From: Dehalococcoidia bacterium
Lineage (GTDB): Bacteria > Chloroflexota > Dehalococcoidia > DSTF01 > JACRBR01
Assembly (NCBI GenBank): GCA_040902535.1
Contig: JBBDXD010000018.1
Span: 186,001 to 250,000, forward strand
Length of the DNA stretch: 64,000 nt
Direction: 5' to 3'
The notes below the pieces were generated by a model, which saw only the letters and a program-made list of their open reading frames with translations, was not told the origin of the DNA and searched no databases. The first letter of the stretch is position 1, and each line of letters opens with the position of its first letter. Positions 35,365 through 43,168 of the stretch are shown one piece after another. Position numbers and translations under genes: made by a program.

Positions 35365-35407
35365 GAAGCGCGCTCGCAGCGCGCTTCTTCGCGGGCGAGG
35401 CGCCCGC
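35365..35407 (+). promoter_or_regulatory. Double-hairpin leader of rpmB
   Basis: There are two adjacent perfect stems: GAAGCGCGCT (35365-35374) with 35378-35387 around a 3-nt loop, then GCGGGCG (35391-35397) with 35401-35407. No plus-strand gene lies upstream, so these are leader structures and not the end of another operon. An autoregulatory or attenuator role is inferred. Confidence 0.5.
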
Positions 35408-35426
35408 ACAGACGAGGAGCAAGCAC

Positions 35427-35639
35427 ATGCCGGCGATCTGCGCTGTCTGCGGCAAGGGTACCCAGTTCGGGCGCAACATCCGCCACCAGCACTCGGGGCG
35501 ATGGGTGCGGAAGGCGCCGCGCACGAACCGCACGTTCCGACCGAACCTGCACAAGCAGGTCGTGTTCGTCGATGGCGACCCGATCCGGGTGAAGATTTGC
35601 ACGCGCTGCCTGCGCACGACGTCGAAGTCCAAGGCGTAG
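35427..35639 (+). CDS. rpmB: 50S ribosomal protein L28
   Basis: This 70-residue basic protein has the L28 opening CAVCGKGTQFGRNIRHQHSG and the zinc-ribbon pairs CAVC and CTRC. GAGGAG lies eight bases before the ATG. L28 sits near the E-site on the large subunit. It has its own promoter and a structured leader. A 7-bp-period repeat follows about 65 bp after the stop. Confidence 0.95.
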   Translation: MPAICAVCGKGTQFGRNIRHQHSGRWVRKAPRTNRTFRPNLHKQVVFVDGDPIRVKICTRCLRTTSKSKA

Positions 35640-35705
35640 GGGCGCTTCGGCGGAGTCTCTTAGCTGACCCTCGGTGAATGCGCCGAGGGTTTGTCCTTCG
35701 CTACG

Positions 35706-35768
35706 GCAAACAGCAAACAGCAAACGGCAAACGGCAAACAGCAAACAGCAAACAGCAAACAGCAAAGA
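35706..35768. repeat. 7-bp-period array GCAAACA, nine units
   Basis: Nine back-to-back 7-mers: GCAAACA twice, GCAAACG twice, GCAAACA four times, GCAAAGA. It lies between rpmB and yfcE. This is the longest and most regular heptad array in the window. Confidence 0.9.
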
Positions 35769-35834
35769 AGGTAAACGACCCGCAGTCACGACGCTGTGGT
35801 TCCTTCGTGTGCGACCGTCGGTCGGCGAGCGGTC

Positions 35835-35840
35835 TAGAAT
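35835..35840 (+). promoter_or_regulatory. -10 box of a probable leaderless promoter
   Basis: TAGAAT lies six bases before the yfcE ATG at 35847. There is no SD. Confidence 0.55.
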
Positions 35841-35846
35841 TCAGGC

Positions 35847-36392
35847 ATGTACCGGATCGGGCTGATCGGCGACACGCACTACCCGGAGGCGGGACCGCTA
35901 TGGGATGAGGCGTACGACGCGCTGCGCGGCGTCGACGTCATCTTGCACGCAGGCGACCTCCACGTCGTGGCGGTGCTCGACTGGCTGGAGGAGCGCTGTG
36001 GCGCGCCGGTGATCGGCGTCCGCGGCAACGGTGATGACGGGAGCGGCGGCCGTCCCTTGTGCGCCGAGGACCCGCGTCTCAAGCCGGTGCAAACGCTGGA
36101 CATCGAGGGCGTACGCATCGGACTCGTGCACGATGCGACGTTGCCGGAGTGGCCGCCGCATCGCACGCTCGAATCGATCATGGAGCATCATTTCGGCGGC
36201 CGCGTCGACGTGCTCGTGCACGGCCATACGCATGTCACGCAGGTCGAGGACATGCGCGGCGTGCTGCTGGTGAACCCTGGCAGCCCGACCTTTCCCCGCA
36301 ACCACGCCCGGCGGCTCGGTACGGTGGGCTTCCTGGAAGTGCACGCCGGATCGGTACGGGCGTCGATCCACCAGCTTGTCGCTGGTCGCTAG
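35847..36392 (+). CDS. YfcE/MJ0936-type metallophosphoesterase
   Basis: This 181-residue calcineurin-like phosphodiesterase has metal-ligand motifs GLIGDTHYP, HAGDLHV, VRGNGDD (GNxD block), LVHDAT and HGHTHVTQ. Relatives hydrolyse phosphodiesters in vitro with unknown physiological substrates. The translation appears leaderless. The last residues, LVAGR, and the TAG stop are encoded by the first units of the heptad array that continues into the intergenic space. Confidence 0.9.
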   Translation: MYRIGLIGDTHYPEAGPLWDEAYDALRGVDVILHAGDLHVVAVLDWLEERCGAPVIGVRGNGDDGSGGRPLCAEDPRLKPVQTLDIEGVRIGLVHDATLPEWPPHRTLESIMEHHFGGRVDVLVHGHTHVTQVEDMRGVLLVNPGSPTFPRNHARRLGTVGFLEVHAGSVRASIHQLVAGR

Positions 36393-36430
36393 TTGCTTGT
36401 TGCTGGTTGCTGGTTGCTGGTTGCTTGTCA
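36375..36430. repeat. 7-bp-period array CTGGTTG, eight units, crossing the yfcE stop
   Basis: Eight 7-mers of the form CT(G/T/A)GT(T/C)G start inside yfcE at 36375, include its TAG stop (36390-36392) and run to 36430. The convergent dapB ends 14 bp further. Confidence 0.85.
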
Positions 36431-36443
36431 ACACGCCATAGCG

Positions 36444-37232
36444 TCAGTCGAGGCCGATCAGGCGGTCGAGGCCGATGACGAGATCCTGCCGCCGCATCAC
36501 TTCACGGGTGGCAAGGATGATGCCGGGCATGAAGGACTCGCGGCCGGTCGTATCGTGGCGGATCGTAAGCGTCTGCCCGAGGCCACCAAAGATCACCTCC
36601 TGGTGCGCCACCAGCCCGCGCAGCCGCACGCTATGCACCGTCACGCCTTCGACGGATGCGTCGCGGGCGCCGGCGATCGGCGTCGCATCGGGGACGTTGC
36701 GCTCGAAGGGCTTGCCGCGCGCCGCCGCCATGCCGCGCGCCGTCGCGATCGCCGTGCCGGACGGCGCATCGACCTTCTGGTCGTGGTGCAACTCGATGAT
36801 CTCCGCCGCGTCGAAGTACTTCGACGCGACGCGCGCCATATGCATCATCAGCACGGCGCCGATAGCGAAGTTCGCGGCGATGACGCCGCCGAGCCGTTGT
36901 TCGGCGCATTGCTTGGTGAGGCGCGCCACGTAGTCGTCGGCGAGCCCGGACGTGCCGATGACGGGACGCACGCCGTGGGCGAGCGCCGCGTCGGTGAGGA
37001 CGGGCGTCCAGGCGGCGTTCGTGAAGTCAATGACGACGTCGGGCTTGCTCCCGGTGCACGCGGCGTCGACGTCGGCGAAGAGCGGGATGTCGCTGCCGGA
37101 AGGAAGACGCCACGACCCGGGCGTCACGAGGCCATCGACGACGCCGACAGGATCGAGGTCGGCCTCTGCATCGACCGCGTCAACGATGGCGCGTCCCATC
37201 TTGCCACTGCCGGAGATCAGCACGCGGATCAT
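36444..37232 (-). CDS. dapB: 4-hydroxy-tetrahydrodipicolinate reductase
   Basis: This 262-residue enzyme has the NAD(P)H loop VLISGSGKMGRAIV at the N-terminus and the canonical substrate motif IELHHDQKVDAPSGTAIATA (about residues 151-170). It reduces the dapA product in the diaminopimelate/lysine pathway. The ATG at 37232 directly precedes the Rossmann strand. A longer upstream frame is rejected. TACCCT lies six bases before the ATG, so the transcript may be leaderless. Confidence 0.95.
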   Translation of the reverse strand: MIRVLISGSGKMGRAIVDAVDAEADLDPVGVVDGLVTPGSWRLPSGSDIPLFADVDAACTGSKPDVVIDFTNAAWTPVLTDAALAHGVRPVIGTSGLADDYVARLTKQCAEQRLGGVIAANFAIGAVLMMHMARVASKYFDAAEIIELHHDQKVDAPSGTAIATARGMAAARGKPFERNVPDATPIAGARDASVEGVTVHSVRLRGLVAHQEVIFGGLGQTLTIRHDTTGRESFMPGIILATREVMRRQDLVIGLDRLIGLD

Positions 37233-37238
37233 AGGCGT

Positions 37239-37244
37239 AGGGTA
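37239..37244 (-). promoter_or_regulatory. -10-like box before dapB
   Basis: On the minus strand TACCCT lies six bases before the dapB ATG, with no SD. It has the same geometry as the other leaderless candidates but is a weaker match. Confidence 0.35.
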
Positions 37245-37345
37245 ACGGGCCAAGCTCGCGTGTGGGTAGTTGTTTGATCGCGAAGAAGCGGCCGCATCCG
37301 TGCGTCCGCTCCTCCACAACCACAATCCAACGGGGCGTTGGTGTG

Positions 37346-37957
37346 TCAGGCCGCCCGGGTCACCCGTTCAGTCTCCTCGACGGGCAGGGCTTCGAGCTCG
37401 GCGCGCTTCGCCTGTGCGGCGGGCGCATGGGCGGCTTCGATGTGCTTGCGTGTGGCGCTCTGCATCTGCACGGCGGCGCCATTGACGATGATCTGCTCAC
37501 CCTCGCCGAGTTGCACGCCGTCGGTATCGAAGACGCGGGCGAATCTGAGGGCGAAGAAGGGCGGCATGGCCGTACGGAGCGCTTGCGTCGGGTCGGCGTT
37601 CGGAGGCATCTCGAGCGTCCCGGAGATCTGGAACGGGGGCGCCATCAGCAGCACCCGCACCGGCACGCAGGGCGCCTTGACGACGCCGCGCGCGAAGTGA
37701 GGGCCATCGAACGTGGCAAAGACGATGTCTTCGCGGCGCACGAGTAGTGGCGCATCGAGGTCGACGTGCAGCGTCGCGTGGTAGAGCGGGCGGACGGCGG
37801 GCCCGCGCAGTTCGACCTGGCGCGAGACAGAGGGGTTATTCAGGTTTTCGAGGAAACGGCCGAGGTCGTGGATACCCTCAGGCGTGCCGCCGGCGACGAA
37901 CAACGCCGTCACCAGTTCGACGCGGACTTCTGATTGTCGGTCATCCGGGAGTCTCAT
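37346..37957 (-). CDS. Conserved hypothetical protein
   Basis: This is a 203-residue soluble protein. The ATG at 37957 is preceded by AGGAG at ten bases; the longer frame upstream is Arg-rich and unlike the body. Segments EVRVELVTALFVAGGTPEGI and GVVKAPCVPVRVLLMAPPFQ suggest a beta-rich fold. A Glu/Ala-rich C-terminal helix follows. No family or catalytic motif was recognised. The 285 bp between it and glnII hold one small hairpin (38202-38219). Confidence 0.6.
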   Translation of the reverse strand: MRLPDDRQSEVRVELVTALFVAGGTPEGIHDLGRFLENLNNPSVSRQVELRGPAVRPLYHATLHVDLDAPLLVRREDIVFATFDGPHFARGVVKAPCVPVRVLLMAPPFQISGTLEMPPNADPTQALRTAMPPFFALRFARVFDTDGVQLGEGEQIIVNGAAVQMQSATRKHIEAAHAPAAQAKRAELEALPVEETERVTRAA

Positions 37958-38201
37958 CAGGCCGCTGCTCCTGCACCGCTTCCCTTCGATGCACCGGCAA
38001 GTTTGCGGGTTCCCACGCCCGGTGCCCATGAGGGATTCGCGGTATACGGGCGCGCGGCTCCACCTACTCACGCCGCCCGCCGCCCGTTCCACGTTCAGGC
38101 GCAGATTCAGCGGTGGGCGAGCGCAGGAAATGCTATGCCGCCGCGCAACATGGATGTAACGTAGGTTCGGTAAGCTCAAGCCCTATTGTCAGGGGAGCAG
38201 G

Positions 38202-38219
38202 GGCGTCCGGGCGGACGCC
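38202..38219 (+). promoter_or_regulatory. Hairpin in the glnII leader
   Basis: GGCGTCC at 38202-38208 pairs with GGACGCC at 38213-38219 around GGGC. It ends 23 bp before the glutamine synthetase ATG and may modulate expression. No NtrC or GlnR box was recognised. Confidence 0.4.
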
Positions 38220-38242
38220 TGCAGCCAGCGGGGTGACCACCA

Positions 38243-39262
38243 ATGGGATCGTTCTACAAGGCCGAATACATCTGGATCGACGGCACGCAACCGACGGCCA
38301 AGCTGCGGTCGAAGACGAAGATCGTGCCGTCGGGCGAAGAGCCGCCGGTGTGGGGCTTCGACGGCTCGAGCACGAACCAGGCGCCCGGGTCCAACTCCGA
38401 CTGCGTGTTACAGCCGGTCTTCGTGTGCCCAGATCCCCTGCGCGGCGGCGACCACAAGCTGGTGATGACCGAGGTGCTTCTGACCGATATGACGCCGCAC
38501 CCGACGAACACGCGCGCTGCGTTGTCGGAGATCGCCGAACGCTACAAGTCGCACGACATGTGGTTCGGCATCGAACAGGAGTACACGTTCTTCGAGGGCG
38601 CGAAGCCGCTCGGGTGGCCGGACAACGGCTTTCCCGCGCCCCAGGGTGGCTACTACTGCGGCGTCGGCGCGGACGAGGTGTTCGGGCGCGAGATCGTCGA
38701 AGCGCACACCGAGGCGTGCCTACAGGCAGGCATCGCAATCTCCGGCACCAACGGCGAGGTGATGCCGGGGCAGTGGGAGTTCCAGGTGGGCCCCGTCGGC
38801 CCGCTCGATGCGTCCGACCAGCTCTGGCTGGCGCGATGGCTCCTCTATCGGATCGCCGAGGACTTCGGCGTCAGCGCGACGCTCTACCCGAAGCCGGTGA
38901 AGGGCGACTGGAACGGCGCCGGAGCGCACACGAACTTCTCGACGAAGGAGATGCGGTCGAACTACGACTATTGCGTGAAGGCCGCCGAAGCCTTGAGCAC
39001 GCGACACGACCTGCACATCGAGAACTACGGCTACGCGATCGAAGAGCGGCTCACCGGCTTGCACGAAACGTGCTCGTACAAGGAGTTCCGCTACGGCGTC
39101 TCGGACCGGGGCGCCTCGGTGCGCATCCCGTGGCAGGTTGCACGCGACCAGAAGGGCTACATCGAGGACCGGCGCCCGAACGCGAACTGCGACCCATACG
39201 TCGTCACGCGGTTGATCACGGATACCGTGTGCAGCTCATTTGAGTCATCGAGTCCCAAGTAG
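38243..39262 (+). CDS. glnII: Glutamine synthetase type II (eukaryote-like)
   Basis: This 339-residue enzyme is about 130 residues shorter than the GlnA type I enzyme. It has the GSII blocks EEPPVWGFDGSSTNQAPG, WFGIEQEYTFFEG, EVMPGQWEFQVGPVGPLDA, GDWNGAGAHTNFSTKEM, SDRGASVRIPWQVAR and YIEDRRPNANCDPYVV. It condenses ammonia with glutamate using ATP and is normally decameric without adenylylation control. A type II enzyme is unusual in bacteria (rhizobia and actinobacteria are the best-known cases). A perfect terminator follows. Confidence 0.96.
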   Translation: MGSFYKAEYIWIDGTQPTAKLRSKTKIVPSGEEPPVWGFDGSSTNQAPGSNSDCVLQPVFVCPDPLRGGDHKLVMTEVLLTDMTPHPTNTRAALSEIAERYKSHDMWFGIEQEYTFFEGAKPLGWPDNGFPAPQGGYYCGVGADEVFGREIVEAHTEACLQAGIAISGTNGEVMPGQWEFQVGPVGPLDASDQLWLARWLLYRIAEDFGVSATLYPKPVKGDWNGAGAHTNFSTKEMRSNYDYCVKAAEALSTRHDLHIENYGYAIEERLTGLHETCSYKEFRYGVSDRGASVRIPWQVARDQKGYIEDRRPNANCDPYVVTRLITDTVCSSFESSSPK

Positions 39263-39286
39263 CGCCGCACCGAAGCACGACGCGAC

Positions 39287-39313
39287 GAAGGGCGGCCCGA
39301 ACGGCCGCCCTTC
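39287..39313 (+). terminator. Rho-independent terminator of glnII
   Basis: An 11-bp perfect stem (GAAGGGCGGCC with its complement at 39303-39313) has a 5-nt loop followed by TTGTTG. It lies 24 bp after the glnII stop. Confidence 0.85.
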
Positions 39314-39432
39314 TTGTTGCAGCCGTCGAGGGAGACGGCTTCGCGACGGATGTTCGCACGCGACGCGGGCGGCGTAGACGACATATGTAAAGCGCACGGT
39401 GCGCGGAATGCCGACGGATACTATTACTGACA

Positions 39433-41094
39433 ATGGAAAACGACACGAGCCTGCTGCTCGACCTGGTAGCGGCGATGGGCGTCGCACTGGCCGGAGGGTG
39501 GCTCGCATCGCGTATCGGGCTGTCTTCCATCGCCGGCTACGTGGCCGCCGGGATGGTGATCAGTCCCTTCACGCCCGGCTTTGTCGGCGACATCGACCGG
39601 TTGCGATTCCTGGCGGACATCGGCGTCGTGCTGATCATGTTCGGCATCGGCGTCCAGTTCTCGATTGGCGACCTGGCGAAGGTGGGGGGCAAGATCGGCA
39701 TGGCTGCGATCGCGCAGGTGCTGATCGTCGTGGGCGTCACGTGGGCGATCGCAGGGCCGATGGGCTGGGAGTGGGACGAATCGCTGTTCATCGGCGTGGC
39801 GCTGGCTTCCAGCAGCAGCACGGTGATCAGCAAGCTCCTGTCAGAACGGGGCGAGGTGAGCACGCAGCACGCGCGCGTCAGCCTGGGCTGGAGCATCGTG
39901 CAGGATTTATCGGCGCTGATCGTCGTGGCGGTGTTGATCGCCGTGACGGAAGAGGGCGATGTCGGATCGAGCGTCGCGTTTGCGACGTTGCGGGGCGTCG
40001 GATTCATCGCCGTTCTGCTCATCGTCGGCGTGCGGCTGGTGCCGTGGCTGCTCGCGCGCATCGCCGACCAGGGCTCGCGCGAGCTGTTCGTGCTGGCCGT
40101 GGCGGGGATAGCGCTGGGGACGGCGTTGGCTTCGCAGGAGGCGGGGTTGTCGCTCGCGATGGGCGCATTCCTTGCCGGCATGGTGGTCAGCGAATCGGAC
40201 CTCTCACACCGCGTGCTGGGTGAACTGCTGCCGGCGCGCGACGTGTTCGCCGTGCTGTTCTTCGTGTCCGTCGGCATGCTGATCGAGCCCGATGTGGTCG
40301 GCGAGAACATCGGCACGTTGTTGGTCGTGCTGGCGCTGATCATCGTGTTCAAAGGCGTGCTGACGGTTGGGCTATTGCGGTTGGCGGGAGAACGCCAGAA
40401 CACGGCGCTCGTGAGCGGAGCGTTCCTGGCGCAGGGTGGTGAGTTCACGTTCGTCTTCGTCGGTCTGGGCGTCGACAACGCCGTGGTGGGTGCTGACTTC
40501 TTCTCGGTCGTGGTCGCGGCCACAGCGCTGTCGATCGTCCTCTCGCCGCTGATCACCGCGGGCGCGACACGCGTGAACCGCGCCATCGAAGGGCGGCCCG
40601 CGGTCGACCTGCCGGAAGAGCGCCGGCCGCGCCGCGTTGGCCGAAAGGCGGTCGTCGCCGGGTACGGGACCGTCGGCAAGACCGTGGTGGACGCGTTGCG
40701 CGGACGGTTCGAGGTCGTCGTCGTCGATGAGGATGCACGTGCGTTGCGCGGGTTGGAGGGCGAGAACATTCGCGTGATCAACGGCGACGCGAGCAACCCG
40801 GCGATCATCGATGAGATGGGGCTGGATGACTGCCGCGTGCTCGTCGTCGCGATTCCGGATCCGTTCGCGGCGCGGCGCCTGGTGGAGCGCGCCCGCATGA
40901 TGTATCCGGACCTGGACGTGATCTCGCGCGCGATCAACGAAGAGGAGGCATCGAAGCTGCGGATTGCCGGCGCCTTCGATGCCATCGTCGCCGATCGCGA
41001 GGTGGCGCTCGAGCTGGTGCGTCACAGCCTGCATCGGTTCGGCGTCGACCAGCGGCAGGCGCTGGCGGTCGTGCAGCGGATGCGGCAGCGGTAG
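39433..41094 (+). CDS. KefB/CPA2-type cation:proton antiporter with TrkA-N domain
   Basis: This is a 553-residue protein. Residues 5-385 form about 12-13 membrane helices of the CPA2 family. They include RIGLSSIAGYVAAGMVISPF near the N-terminus and the conserved ALASSSSTVISKLLSERGE and EAGLSLAMGAFLAGMVVSES. Residues 410-530 are a nucleotide-binding TrkA-N domain (KAVVAGYGTVGKTVVDALRG, VINGDASNPAII). It probably exchanges K+ or Na+ for protons under NAD(H) or nucleotide control. It stands alone downstream of glnII. Confidence 0.93.
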   Translation: MENDTSLLLDLVAAMGVALAGGWLASRIGLSSIAGYVAAGMVISPFTPGFVGDIDRLRFLADIGVVLIMFGIGVQFSIGDLAKVGGKIGMAAIAQVLIVVGVTWAIAGPMGWEWDESLFIGVALASSSSTVISKLLSERGEVSTQHARVSLGWSIVQDLSALIVVAVLIAVTEEGDVGSSVAFATLRGVGFIAVLLIVGVRLVPWLLARIADQGSRELFVLAVAGIALGTALASQEAGLSLAMGAFLAGMVVSESDLSHRVLGELLPARDVFAVLFFVSVGMLIEPDVVGENIGTLLVVLALIIVFKGVLTVGLLRLAGERQNTALVSGAFLAQGGEFTFVFVGLGVDNAVVGADFFSVVVAATALSIVLSPLITAGATRVNRAIEGRPAVDLPEERRPRRVGRKAVVAGYGTVGKTVVDALRGRFEVVVVDEDARALRGLEGENIRVINGDASNPAIIDEMGLDDCRVLVVAIPDPFAARRLVERARMMYPDLDVISRAINEEEASKLRIAGAFDAIVADREVALELVRHSLHRFGVDQRQALAVVQRMRQR

Positions 41095-41236
41095 TCTCCG
41101 GCACGCCCAAGATGTGGAGCCTTGAGCAAGGCCCGGTGCTCCGCCCGCGCGTCGATAATGATGCGCTCCCCGTAGCCACGAGACTTCGCAAGGGGTAGGC
41201 TTACCGCACGTCACTATCGTTCAAGGAGTCACCATC

Positions 41237-42037
41237 ATGGAGTACCGCGACCTTCTCTACGACGTCAGCGACAACATCGCGACGGTCACGCTCAACCGTC
41301 CGGAGCGTCTCAACGCGATTAGCGGCGGCATGCTCGCCTCGTTCTCGGATGCATTTCGGGAAGCGGATCGTGACCGCAACGTGCGCGTGATCATCCTCAC
41401 GGGCGCGGGACGCGGCTTCTGTTCTGGGCTCGACCTGAAAGAGCAGGGCGACAGTTCGAACGGCAACACCGTCAACGGCGCGGCCGTGGGTATCTCGAAA
41501 TTCGACCTGGCCAACAGCCCGCCGATCGTGCTGCATCAGACGGACAAGCCCGTCATTTGCGCGCTGAACGGCGCGGCCGCCGGATACGGCATGGACTTGG
41601 CGCTTGGCTGCGACATCCGCATCGCGGCCGACACGGCCAAGCTCGCGGCTGTGTTCACCAGGCGCGGCGTGCTGCCCGAGAGCGGCGGGACGTGGCTGCT
41701 GCCGCGGCTCGTCGGCTGGGAGAAGGCGGCGGAGATCGCGTTTCTCGGCAAGGTGCTGTCGGCGCAGGAATCGCTGGAGTACGGACTGGTGCGCAAGGTC
41801 GTACCGGCGGATTCGCTGATGGACGAAGCGCGTTCGCTTGCCGCCGAGATGGCGAAGAACGCGCCGCTCGCCGTGCAGGCGACGAAGCGCATGATGCGCC
41901 TGAGCATGGAAGAGACGTTCGAAGCGAACGTGCACCACGTCTTCCTGCAGTTGCTGCCGCTGTTCCGGTCGAATGACTTCACGGAGGGCGTCAAGGCGTT
42001 CATCGAGCGGCGAGAGCCGCAGTTCGAAGGGCGCTAG
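41237..42037 (+). CDS. Enoyl-CoA hydratase/isomerase family protein
   Basis: This 266-residue crotonase-fold protein has NIATVTLNRPERLNAISGGM and the oxyanion-hole regions VIILTGAGRGFCSGLDLKEQ and CALNGAAAGYGMDLALGCDI. It also has GVLPESGGTWLLPRLVGWEK, where the Glu in PESGG is the usual catalytic residue. AAGGAG lies nine bases before the ATG. It likely acts in beta-oxidation of acyl-CoAs. It is separate from the acyl-CoA dehydrogenase cluster 10 kb away. Confidence 0.92.
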   Translation: MEYRDLLYDVSDNIATVTLNRPERLNAISGGMLASFSDAFREADRDRNVRVIILTGAGRGFCSGLDLKEQGDSSNGNTVNGAAVGISKFDLANSPPIVLHQTDKPVICALNGAAAGYGMDLALGCDIRIAADTAKLAAVFTRRGVLPESGGTWLLPRLVGWEKAAEIAFLGKVLSAQESLEYGLVRKVVPADSLMDEARSLAAEMAKNAPLAVQATKRMMRLSMEETFEANVHHVFLQLLPLFRSNDFTEGVKAFIERREPQFEGR

Positions 42038-42108
42038 CCCGGCGCGCGATCCTGGTCACCGCGGCGGGAGGCGCGCCGCAGGTTGGCCGATAGCGATTCA
42101 CGTCAAAG

Positions 42109-42132
42109 CGGGCGGATCAGTCGATCCGCCCG
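42109..42132. terminator. Terminator between enoyl-CoA hydratase and csrA
   Basis: CGGGCGGATC at 42109-42118 pairs perfectly with 42123-42132 around AGTC. TTCGTGTT follows on the plus strand. It lies between the convergent genes ending at 42037 and 42210. Confidence 0.75.
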
Positions 42133-42209
42133 TTCGTGTTGGATTCCGGGTATGCGCTTCAGGGCGCATGGCGCGGAGTGCAGTCCGCGAACCCGCACTC
42201 ATCGGCCCG

Positions 42210-42446
42210 CTATGAGGGCTCTTCTGCGCCGCGCATCTCCGACGGTACGTTCTCCGGATGGGATCGCCCGTTCGTGAATTCGCCGGCGTTCTCGATATCG
42301 ACGCACAACTCCTGGCGCATGACCTTCACGGTGTCCGGCGCCGTTATGCCAAGCTTGACCCGGTCCCGGTCGACGCTGAGTACCTTGACCCAGATGTCGC
42401 CTTCGATCCAGATGCCCTGCTGGACCTTCCTTACAAGAATGAGCAT
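42210..42446 (-). CDS. csrA: CsrA/RsmA-family translational regulator
   Basis: This is a 78-residue protein. The first 48 residues match the CsrA dimer core: MLILVRKVQQGIWIEGDIWV, then RDRVKLGITAPDTVKVMRQE. It includes the RNA-binding Arg of the VxxxR motif near residue 43, and Leu4/Arg6 equivalents. It binds GGA-containing mRNA leaders. The last ~27 residues (GEFTNGRSHPENVPSEMRGA) are a non-conserved tail. It is alone, without the flagellar/fliW neighbours typical of csrA, and faces an AT-rich region. A weak GAGCAGG precedes the ATG. Confidence 0.85.
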   Translation of the reverse strand: MLILVRKVQQGIWIEGDIWVKVLSVDRDRVKLGITAPDTVKVMRQELCVDIENAGEFTNGRSHPENVPSEMRGAEEPS

Positions 42447-42587
42447 CCTGCTCGCACTTTCTTTCCCACCTCGCGGCGGGGTGGCCGCCCTGACCGCTCC
42501 CCTCGGGACGCACATGGCAAGTGCGGCGTCCGGTCGTAAATTGCTCTCTATTCAGCTTGACATCTGGCGCATGTTTGAGGCTAACTA

Positions 42588-42622
42588 GGAAACCGAATAC
42601 CAGACATGGGAAGCCGGAAGTT
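42588..42622. repeat. 7-bp-period array (GGAAGCG family, diverged)
   Basis: Five 7-mers in the order GGAAACC, GAATACC, AGACATG, GGAAGCC, GGAAGTT match the unit order at 12840 and 62506 but are diverged. The array lies in the 300-bp AT-rich gap (42447-42748) between csrA and the HTH gene, which holds no other gene. Confidence 0.6.
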
Positions 42623-42662
42623 CACAACTATTATATAGATTACCGGAACTCGAAGACCACAA

Positions 42663-42693
42663 TTGAATTACCGGCATTCTATTTCTGTAAAAT
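42663..42693 (+). promoter_or_regulatory. Candidate promoter of the wHTH gene
   Basis: TTGAAT at 42663-42668 and TAAAAT at 42688-42693 are 19 bp apart. The 8-mer ATTACCGG occurs at 42639-42646 and again at 42667-42674, bracketing the -35, and could be a regulator half-site. Confidence 0.5.
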
Positions 42694-42748
42694 CCTGCCG
42701 TCAAGCTCGTTGCGTCGATTTCACCCGCACTGGAGATAGGCGACTCAT

Positions 42749-43132
42749 ATGAACCGATGGGGATTACTCACGAACCATGCCCTGGTCCTGGTCCACGTCG
42801 TCGAGAATCCCCGCTCGACGCTCCGGCAGATCGCCGACGCCGTCGGGATCACCGACCGGGCCGCGCAGTCCATCCTTCGCGCGCTGGAGGGGGACGATAT
42901 CGTCGCCCGGCGGAAGGAGGGTCGCCGGAACATCTATACGGTCGACCTGGACGCCTTGCTGGCGCACCGCCAGTACGGCAAGTACAGCATCGCCGAGATC
43001 GCGAGCGCGCTGCTCAGGCTGTCCGGGCAGGGCGGCGCCATGCCGCTGGCCGGCGAGATGGGGACCGTCTCGGACACACGGCGGACGGTGATGGAGCGGC
43101 TGCCCCCGGGAGATGAGAACGGGTCATCCTGA
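42749..43132 (+). CDS. Winged-helix transcriptional regulator
   Basis: This 127-residue protein has a MarR/ArsR-like wHTH at residues 5-75: ALVLVHVVENPRSTLRQIAD, ITDRAAQSILRALEGDDIVA and the wing RRKEGRRNIYTVD. An amphipathic helix with an unstructured tail follows. No ligand cysteines are present. The AT-rich upstream region with repeated ATTACCGG 8-mers suggests autoregulation. Its partner genes are unknown. Confidence 0.75.
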   Translation: MNRWGLLTNHALVLVHVVENPRSTLRQIADAVGITDRAAQSILRALEGDDIVARRKEGRRNIYTVDLDALLAHRQYGKYSIAEIASALLRLSGQGGAMPLAGEMGTVSDTRRTVMERLPPGDENGSS

Positions 43133-43156
43133 ACTGCCCGGCGTTCAGCGGCGTGC

Positions 43157-43162
43157 TACGGT
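43157..43162 (+). promoter_or_regulatory. -10-like box before trmO
   Basis: TACGGT lies six bases before the ATG at 43169, with no SD. It is another leaderless candidate. Confidence 0.4.
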
Positions 43163-43168
43163 TCGGCC

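Noticed and set aside
39537-40985. 482-codon open frame opposite the KefB-type antiporter
   Set aside because: It is Ser/Thr/Asn-rich with no recognisable motif, fully overlapping an unambiguous membrane protein gene.
41110-41145. Hairpin with GGAGC/GCTCC and inner CCTTG/CAAGG after the antiporter gene
   Set aside because: The stem is interrupted and no T-tract follows. It is too weak to call a terminator.
43120-43140. GTCATCCTGA at the end of the wHTH gene as a third copy of the 13.3-kb repeat
   Set aside because: Only about ten bases match and the rest of the 40-bp element is absent.
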